Positions 5,805-10,145 of a DNA stretch of 10,145 nucleotides are shown piece after piece. How positions within the stretch are numbered: the stretch's first letter is position 1; the number at the start of each line of letters is the position of its first letter. The notes below the pieces were generated by a model, which searched no databases, was not told where the DNA came from, and was given only the letters and a program-made list of their open reading frames with translations. Source of the DNA: Deltaproteobacteria bacterium (GTDB taxonomy: Bacteria > Desulfobacterota > Deferrimicrobia > Deferrimicrobiales > Deferrimicrobiaceae); NCBI GenBank assembly GCA_021802685.1, contig JAJZRM010000071.1, positions 1-10,145 of the forward strand, written 5' to 3'. The position numbers were made by a program, and so were the translations under genes.

Positions 5805-6983
5805 TCACATCCTTTCGACGAGCATGGCGACCGCTTCCCCTCCTCCGATGCAGAGGGACGCGATTCCGTACCGTTCCCCGCGGTCGGACATGGCGTACAG
5901 GAGGGTGGTGAGGATCCGGGCGCCGGAGGCGCCGATGGGATGCCCCAGGGAAACCGCCCCTCCATTCACGTTGACCTTTTCCGGATCCAGGGAAAGGCTC
6001 CGGATGGCGGCCAGCGCGACGCAGGAAAAGGCCTCGTTGATCTCGAAGAGCCCGACCTTCTCCCGCGTGAATCCGGTGTTCTCCAGGAGTTTCCGGACCG
6101 CCTCGATCGGGGCGATCGTGAACCAGGCCGGTTCCAGCGACGCGGTGGCATATCCGACGATCCGCGCCAGCGGTTTCACCCCTTTCCGTTTCGCCGCGTC
6201 CGGGGACATCACGACCACCGCCGCCGCCCCGTCGTTGATCGTGGAGGCGTTCCCGGCGGTGACGGTGCCGTTTTTCTCGAAGGCGCCCTTCAACTCTGGG
6301 AGTTTTCCCACGTTCCCGCGCCCCGGCTCCTCGTCCACCAGGAACGGGACGGGATCCCCCTTTCGCCGGGGGACCGGCACGCCGACGATCTCTTTCTCGA
6401 ACCTTCCGTTCCGGATCGCGTCCAGCGCCCGGGTGTAGGAGGAAGCGGCGTAGGCGTCCTGGTCGTTCCGGGAGATCTTCTGTTCCTTGGCCAGCATCTC
6501 CGCGCAGTTCCCCATGTGGAGGTCGTTATAGACGTCCCACAAACCGTCGACGATCATGTGGTCGTAAATCGTGTCGTTCCCGAGACGGTACCCGGTCCGC
6601 GCCTTCTTGAGAAGGAACGGCGCCTGGCTCATCGACTCCATCCCGCCGGCCACGACCACGTCGCACTCGGAGGTGGCGATCGATTGCGCCGCGAGCATCA
6701 CGGCCTTCAGGCCGGATCCGCACATCTTGTTGATCGTCAGCGCTCCGGCGGACACCGGGATGCCGGCGTGGATCGCCGCCTGACGGGCGGGCGCCTGGCC
6801 CGTCCCGGCGGGAAGGACGTTCCCCATGATCACCTGCTCCACGTCCTCTTTACGGATCCCGCTGCGGGATACCGCCGCTTCGATGGCCGCAGCTCCCAGC
6901 CTCGGTGCGGGGATTTCCGCCAATCCGCCCATCAGGGACCCTATGGCGGTCCTTGCGGCCCCCGCGATCACGGCTTCTCTCAT
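5805..6983 (-). CDS. Acetyl-CoA acetyltransferase (thiolase)
   Basis: Cleaves acetoacetyl-CoA with CoA to two acetyl-CoA (or condenses them), closing the butyryl-CoA oxidation route. The 392-residue length is standard for a degradative/biosynthetic thiolase of the AtoB/ThlA type. All catalytic residues are visible: nucleophile Cys88 in INKMCGSGLKAV (84-95), the NEAF loop (316-319), His348 in GGAVSLGHPIGASGARI (341-357) and the second Cys378 in CIGGGEA (378-384). The ATG at 6983 was chosen because the protein then starts REAVIAGAARTAIGS as in the family, has GGGAGG 5 nt upstream, and its ATGA overlaps the stop of the preceding gene. The frame stays open far upstream to 7526, but that extension runs inside the neighbouring gene in another frame. 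Chain-length preference cannot be read from the sequence, so I give no symbol. Confidence 0.93.
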   Translation of the reverse strand: MREAVIAGAARTAIGSLMGGLAEIPAPRLGAAAIEAAVSRSGIRKEDVEQVIMGNVLPAGTGQAPARQAAIHAGIPVSAGALTINKMCGSGLKAVMLAAQSIATSECDVVVAGGMESMSQAPFLLKKARTGYRLGNDTIYDHMIVDGLWDVYNDLHMGNCAEMLAKEQKISRNDQDAYAASSYTRALDAIRNGRFEKEIVGVPVPRRKGDPVPFLVDEEPGRGNVGKLPELKGAFEKNGTVTAGNASTINDGAAAVVVMSPDAAKRKGVKPLARIVGYATASLEPAWFTIAPIEAVRKLLENTGFTREKVGLFEINEAFSCVALAAIRSLSLDPEKVNVNGGAVSLGHPIGASGARILTTLLYAMSDRGERYGIASLCIGGGEAVAMLVERM

Positions 6984-7603
6984 GGATGCCTCCCTTTCAC
7001 ATCGCCATTGTATCGTGGTTTTTCGAAGATCCTTCGGGCAAGGTGCAGGAGCGGGTCCCCTTTCATTTCCTCCGGCTCCGCGATCCGTACGCCCTCCCCG
7101 AGGATCCTTTTCACCAGGAGGGCGTGGGCTTCCGCGGGGAGATATCGTCCGGAGCGGTCCACGTTGCGGAAGTCGGTCCGTTCGATGAGACCGGGATCGG
7201 CCGCGCACCGTTCCGAAAGGAGCCGAAGGGCGGCATCCCGCTCGGCGAAGGTCCGGAGGGTTTTCCCGAGCGCCCCTTCCGTGCACGGCCTCCCGGAGGC
7301 CGATTCCGCCCATTCCGCCAGCGATTCGACCCGGTCGAGCGCCTCCTCCAATCCCGGGGGAGACGGGGCCGCCGAGCGGACCCATGCGTCGAGCCAGGGG
7401 CGCAGGGAGCGGAGCGCTTCGCCGGAAGAGGCGAAGACCGGGAGCATGCCGACGCAGGCGATGACTTCGGGGATGGGAAAACGCAACGGACAACCGACCG
7501 CTTTCCGGCCGGAGAGGACCTTCCACCGGCGGACCGCGGCGGCCGGGTCGGACACCGTTTCGGCGGCGAACCGGACCGCTTCCGCCGCGCGCGGATCGTT
7601 CAT
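6980..7603 (-). CDS. Short protein resembling part of a 2-hydroxyacyl-CoA dehydratase (HgdB/BcrC-like) subunit
   Basis: A 207-residue protein of uncertain role. Residues 32-58 (GRKAVGCPLRFPIPEVIACV followed by GMLPVFA) resemble the opening of 2-hydroxyglutaryl-CoA dehydratase / benzoyl-CoA reductase subunits (a pattern like GYFP.YVPEELI.AAGMLPV). Residues about 98-168, with SGRPCTEGALGKTLRTFAER and PAEAHALLVKRIL, resemble the helical region of the same family (TGRKIT..AL..AI..YNENR, then MP.EEHN.LL..LL). The segment between them, which normally carries Fe-S cysteine ligands, is shortened, and the whole C-terminal domain (families are usually about 370-430 residues) is missing. It cannot be a complete dehydratase subunit. 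It may be a degenerate paralogue, a CoA-binding accessory or a decaying gene, although the frame is intact. The ATGA overlap with thiolase indicates coupled translation. The ATG at 7603 lacks a clear ribosome site, 10 bp after the regulator stop. Confidence 0.6.
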   Translation of the reverse strand: MNDPRAAEAVRFAAETVSDPAAAVRRWKVLSGRKAVGCPLRFPIPEVIACVGMLPVFASSGEALRSLRPWLDAWVRSAAPSPPGLEEALDRVESLAEWAESASGRPCTEGALGKTLRTFAERDAALRLLSERCAADPGLIERTDFRNVDRSGRYLPAEAHALLVKRILGEGVRIAEPEEMKGDPLLHLARRIFEKPRYNGDVKGRHP

Positions 7604-7613
7604 TTTGAAAGGG

Positions 7614-8270
7614 CTACTTTCCCGCGTGGATCACCACGAGGAGGATCGCCTCTTCCTCCCTTGCCGAGTGCACGTAGTGGGGGGTCGTCGAGTTGTAGTA
7701 GATGCAGTCCCCTTCCTTGAGCACGTCGGACAGGTTTCCGAGGTGGACCGCCACCTCCCCGGAGAGGACGTACAGGAACTCCTCCCCCGCGTGGACGCTC
7801 CGCGCGGTCGGGGGTTCCGACAGCGGCTGGAGCCGCAGCAGGAACGGCTCCATCTTCCGGCCCGCTTTCCCCGCGCCGAGGGATTCGTAGATGTACGGGG
7901 TTTTCCCCCCGTCCTTCAGCCCCACGCGGGAGACGGTGGTGCGGTCCTCTTTCCTGACGATGGAGAATTCGCGTTCCGGTTTCCCGCCGATGAAGGAGGA
8001 GACCGTCGTGTCGAACGCGTTGGCGATCTGCACGAGCATCCCGATGGACGGAGACACCATCCGGTTTTCGATCTGGGTCAGCAAGGCGGGCGAGATCCCC
8101 ACCTTTTCCGCGAACTGCTGCGCCGTCAGCCCCTTCGACTCGCGGAACGCCCGGACATGTTCTCCCACCGGGACGTCGGTTTCGCCCCGCTCGTTTTCCG
8201 GTTCCCCCGACTCCTTCGCCACTTCGGACAGGATGTCGTCGATCGTCTCGTCACGCGTGAAATCCGGCAA
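7614..8270 (-). CDS. XRE-family transcriptional regulator with C-terminal cupin sensor
   Basis: A 218-residue DNA-binding protein. After a 35-residue acidic N-terminal extension comes an XRE/Cro helix-turn-helix (about 36-95: VGEHVRAFRESKGLTAQQFA, then EKVGISPALLTQIENR, then SPSIGMLVQIANAF). A linker leads to a cupin_2 barrel (about 143-214: SVHAGEEFLYVLSGEVAVHL at 158-177, then LKEGDCIYYNSTTPHYVHSA). Cupin metal-type residues His160, Glu164 and His198 are present, so a metal or small-ligand sensor is plausible. Members of this architecture often regulate adjacent amino-acid or CoA metabolism genes; here it is embedded in the cluster it may control. The start is TTG at 8270, chosen because AAGGAGG (8286-8280) lies 9 nt upstream; no ATG is available before residue 71. 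The first 20 bp overlap the oxidoreductase gamma gene. Its ligand (an acyl-CoA or branched-chain acid?) is not visible from the sequence. Confidence 0.87.
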   Translation of the reverse strand: MPDFTRDETIDDILSEVAKESGEPENERGETDVPVGEHVRAFRESKGLTAQQFAEKVGISPALLTQIENRMVSPSIGMLVQIANAFDTTVSSFIGGKPEREFSIVRKEDRTTVSRVGLKDGGKTPYIYESLGAGKAGRKMEPFLLRLQPLSEPPTARSVHAGEEFLYVLSGEVAVHLGNLSDVLKEGDCIYYNSTTPHYVHSAREEEAILLVVIHAGK

Positions 8271-8802
8271 GGGCGGCTCCCTCCTTCAGTGCGTTGACGT
8301 TCAGCGGAATGAACTTCTCGTATTTCTTCGAGATCACCTTCGGCAGGCAGTCGTTCAGCGTCTCGAGGCGCACGACGCCCGTGCGGGCGACGTACGCGCC
8401 CAGCGCGATCATCGAGGCCATCTGGCGGCTGCCGATCCTGTTCCGCGCGATGTCGTCGGCCGGGACCGGGAGCAGGCGCACGTCCTTCCGGTCCACCGCG
8501 CTCCCGTCCACGAGGGAGCTGTTGATGATGAGGTCCCCTCCCGGCGCGAGCATGGGGAGGAATTTCTCCAGAGAAGGCCCGTTCATGATGAGCAGGGACG
8601 CGGGCCGTCCGACGACCGGCGAGCCGATCTCCTCGTCGGAGACGATCACGGTGCAGTTCGCCGTCCCGCCGCGCATTTCCACGCCGTAGGAAGGGAAGCA
8701 GGTCACGTTCTTCCCCTCCGCCATCGCCGCGATGGCGAGCAGGTTCCCGATCATCAGGATCCCCTGGCCGCCGAACCCTGCCATGATGATGTCGCTCGTC
8801 AT
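8251..8802 (-). CDS. 2-oxoacid:ferredoxin oxidoreductase, gamma subunit
   Basis: The 183-residue gamma subunit of a multi-subunit 2-oxoacid:ferredoxin oxidoreductase (VOR/KOR type), matching the family length. The diagnostic start is IIMAGFGGQGILMIGNLLA (5-23). SYGVEMRGGTANCTVIVSDE follows at 38-57, then PASLLIMNGPSLEKF and GGDLIINSSLV. It holds no Fe-S cysteine cluster; in the family this subunit helps bind CoA. The ATG at 8802 overlaps the beta-subunit stop as ATGA, which fixes the start and implies translational coupling. Its own 3' end overlaps the regulator gene by 20 bp. The gamma subunit alone does not reveal substrate. Confidence 0.92.
   Translation of the reverse strand: MTSDIIMAGFGGQGILMIGNLLAIAAMAEGKNVTCFPSYGVEMRGGTANCTVIVSDEEIGSPVVGRPASLLIMNGPSLEKFLPMLAPGGDLIINSSLVDGSAVDRKDVRLLPVPADDIARNRIGSRQMASMIALGAYVARTGVVRLETLNDCLPKVISKKYEKFIPLNVNALKEGAALAGFHA
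8280..8286 (-). promoter_or_regulatory. Ribosome binding site that fixes the TTG start of the regulator
   Basis: AAGGAGG on the minus strand, 9 nt before TTG at 8270. It lies inside the 3' end of the oxidoreductase gamma-subunit gene, so the regulator can be translated from the same message. Confidence 0.65.
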
Positions 8803-9578
8803 GCGAAGTCCGCCTGTTTCCGCTCCTTGTAGACGCCGAGCGGGAAATATTCCGCCATCTCCCCGAGGACCCGCTTCTGCGCGTCCAGGGGCTTCATTCC
8901 CCAGTTCGTGGGACAGGTGGAAAGCACCTCGACGATGGAGAACCCCATCCCGTTCAACTGCATTTCGAACGCCGTGCGGACGGCCTCCCTGGCCTTCCGG
9001 ATGTGGGCCGGGGTGGAAACGGTGACGCGGGCGGAGTACGCCGTGCCCTCGAGGCCGGCCAGCATCTCGGCGATCCGGATCGGGTACCCTTCCGACCGGA
9101 AGTCGCGCCCGTACGGCGAGGTGGACGTTTTCTGGCCCAGCAGCGTCGTGGGCGCCATCTGACCGCCCGTCATGCCGTACGTCGTGTTGTTCACGAAGAC
9201 CACCGAGATGTTTTCCCCGCGGTTCGCCGCGTGGACGATCTCGGCGGCGCCGATCGACGCCAGGTCGCCGTCGCCCTGGTACGTGTAGACGAACCGGTCG
9301 GGCAAGGCGCGCTTGATCCCCGTCGCCAGCGCGGGGGCGCGGCCGTGCGGCGCCTCGACGACGTCCATGTCCATGTAGTCGTACATCAGGACGGCGCATC
9401 CCACCGGGGCCACCCCGATCGTCTTTTCCCGCAACTCGAGCCGGTCGATGCATTCGGCGATGATCCGGTGGATCGTCCCGTGGTGGCATCCCGGGCAGTA
9501 GTGCAACCTGGCGTCGAGCAGGCTCCGGGGCCTGTCGAACACCTGTTTCGTGAAGGACGTCTTGACCTGGGACTTCAT
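8799..9578 (-). CDS. 2-oxoacid:ferredoxin oxidoreductase, beta (TPP-binding) subunit
   Basis: The 259-residue catalytic subunit, which binds thiamine diphosphate and a [4Fe-4S] cluster. It decarboxylates a 2-oxoacid to the acyl-CoA and reduces ferredoxin. CPGCHHG (28-34), Cys61 and Cys222 supply four cysteines in the expected ligand arrangement. The TPP motif runs from GDGDLASIGAAE (102-113) to VNNTTYGMTGGQ (129-140). The segment APTTLLGQKTSTSPYGRD (142-159) and VEVLSTCPTNWG (216-227) resemble the branched-chain 2-oxoacid (VOR) beta subunits I recall more than pyruvate enzymes, but KOR-type 2-oxoglutarate enzymes are close relatives. The ATG at 9578 has GGAGG 5 nt upstream and overlaps the alpha stop as ATGA. 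In this cluster the expected product is isobutyryl-CoA from 2-ketoisovalerate, which is an inference from context. Confidence 0.9.
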   Translation of the reverse strand: MKSQVKTSFTKQVFDRPRSLLDARLHYCPGCHHGTIHRIIAECIDRLELREKTIGVAPVGCAVLMYDYMDMDVVEAPHGRAPALATGIKRALPDRFVYTYQGDGDLASIGAAEIVHAANRGENISVVFVNNTTYGMTGGQMAPTTLLGQKTSTSPYGRDFRSEGYPIRIAEMLAGLEGTAYSARVTVSTPAHIRKAREAVRTAFEMQLNGMGFSIVEVLSTCPTNWGMKPLDAQKRVLGEMAEYFPLGVYKERKQADFA

Positions 9579-10145
9579 CCGTTCCTCCCCGCGAGAGCGC
9601 GTAATCGATCGAGGATCTCTTCGGGGGTCGGGATCGCGCACGGTTTCCCGAGGAAGCGGATCTTTTCGTGGTGCGGCGTGCTTCGCCGCACGTCCTCCAC
9701 CATCTGGCCGGCGTTCATCTCGACGACCAGCAGGACGTCCACCGCGCGGGCGAATTCGGCGACTTCCTTTTCCGGGAACGGAAACAGCGTGATCGGGCGC
9801 AGCATCCCCGCGGCGATCCCCTCCTTGCGGGCCCACTGGATCGCCGTTTTGCAAACGCGGGCCGCCGTCCCGAAGGCGACGATCCCGATCTTCGCGCCGT
9901 CCCTCAGGTACGCCTCCGAGCGCACCTCGTCCTTCACGATCCGCTGGCGCTTTTCATGCAATTTCCAGTTATGGGCCTCGATGGCGCCGTCCTTCAGGAA
10001 CATGGATTTCACGAACCGGCGTTCCCGGCCCGCGCAGCCGGTCAAGGCCCACGGTTTCTCCGAAGGGGCCGCGGATACGTAAGGGACCGGTTCGAACGGC
10101 TCCTTCATCTGCCCGATGATCGCGTCTCCCAGGATCATGGCGGGG
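9575..10145 (-). CDS. vorB: 2-oxoacid:ferredoxin oxidoreductase, alpha subunit (5' end outside window)
   Basis: The C-terminal part of the alpha subunit (about 190 codons of an expected 350-380) is visible, and the reading frame is open through base 10145. The first visible residues, PAMILGDAIIGQMKEPFE, correspond to the end of the pyrimidine-binding domain (VLGDG.IGQMMEPVE in VOR alpha chains). GKIGIVAFGTAARVCKTAIQ-like sequence (in this protein AKIGIVAFGTAARVCKTAI) and RPITLFPFPEKEV belong to the transketolase C-terminal-like domain II. VVEMNAGQMVEDVR is the usual final core strand. The ATG at 10138 is internal methionine, not a start. A small ferredoxin-like delta subunit commonly precedes this gene and would lie off the right edge. 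The symbol follows the NCBI naming for this alpha-type chain; substrate remains inferred. Confidence 0.85.
   Translation of the reverse strand, partial: PAMILGDAIIGQMKEPFEPVPYVSAAPSEKPWALTGCAGRERRFVKSMFLKDGAIEAHNWKLHEKRQRIVKDEVRSEAYLRDGAKIGIVAFGTAARVCKTAIQWARKEGIAAGMLRPITLFPFPEKEVAEFARAVDVLLVVEMNAGQMVEDVRRSTPHHEKIRFLGKPCAIPTPEEILDRLRALAGRNG

Noticed and set aside
5645..5965. A 106-codon minus-strand frame across element B and the thiolase 3' end
   Set aside because: It overlaps the thiolase in another frame and depends on repeat sequence. There is no ribosome site or family resemblance.
6983..7526. Upstream start at 7526 for thiolase
   Set aside because: The extension overlaps the dehydratase-like gene in another frame and has no thiolase homology. 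The family N-terminus begins at 6983.
5754..8297. An 847-codon open frame on the plus strand, and other long plus-strand frames at 252-1661, 2327-3985 and 9003-10082
   Set aside because: They lie opposite genes with clear family motifs. Their translations are Arg/Pro/Gly/His-rich without recognisable domains, which is typical of the complementary frame in GC-rich coding DNA.
10136..10138. ATG at 10138 as a true start of the alpha subunit
   Set aside because: The frame continues open to the window edge, and the visible sequence corresponds to the middle of the alpha chain, so this Met is internal.

Overview
The window is GC-rich (roughly two thirds G+C by eye) and every gene lies on the minus strand, so transcription runs from base 10145 toward base 1. 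The genes are closely packed: several start-stop junctions overlap (ATGA at three of them) and most other gaps are 4-26 bp. The contents are CoA-thioester metabolism, a ferredoxin-linked 2-oxoacid oxidoreductase and an adenosylcobalamin (AdoCbl) supply gene. This suggests an anaerobic amino-acid- or fatty-acid-oxidising bacterium. A Desulfobacterota/deltaproteobacterial-type lineage is my guess from overall style, not something the window proves.

Layout in transcription order: (1) 10145-8251, alpha (5'-truncated), beta and gamma subunits of a 2-oxoacid:ferredoxin oxidoreductase, probably the branched-chain (2-ketoisovalerate) type. (2) 8270-7614, an XRE-cupin regulator that starts with TTG inside the gamma gene. 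(3) 7603-6980, a short protein resembling part of a 2-hydroxyacyl-CoA dehydratase subunit. (4) 6983-5805, a thiolase. (5) 5800-5632, structured repeat B. (6) 5622-2828, hbd, crt and an acyl-CoA dehydrogenase (bcd-like). (7) 2821-2282, cobO. (8) 2272-1977, structured repeat A. (9) 1973-315, the large subunit of a B12-dependent acyl-CoA mutase, followed by its B12-binding small subunit, cut by the window edge at base 1.

The mutase is not a standard methylmalonyl-CoA mutase. At the two positions known to decide substrate it has Phe81 and Gln199, the isobutyryl-CoA mutase pair, rather than Tyr and Arg. With that, the genes form one continuous route: 2-ketoisovalerate (from valine) -> isobutyryl-CoA -> n-butyryl-CoA -> crotonyl-CoA -> 3-hydroxybutyryl-CoA -> acetoacetyl-CoA -> 2 acetyl-CoA, with CobO contributing to the AdoCbl that the mutase needs. 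The assignment is an inference from motifs and context.

The only sizeable non-coding stretches in the cluster (1974-2281 and 5623-5804) are each filled almost end to end by a member of one repeat family. Each member has 25-27 bp terminal inverted repeats. The arm sequences differ between the two copies but stay paired within each copy, and the copies share conserved cores just inside the arms. No transposase, CRISPR array, tRNA or rRNA is visible, and I could not support a promoter or a rho-independent terminator.
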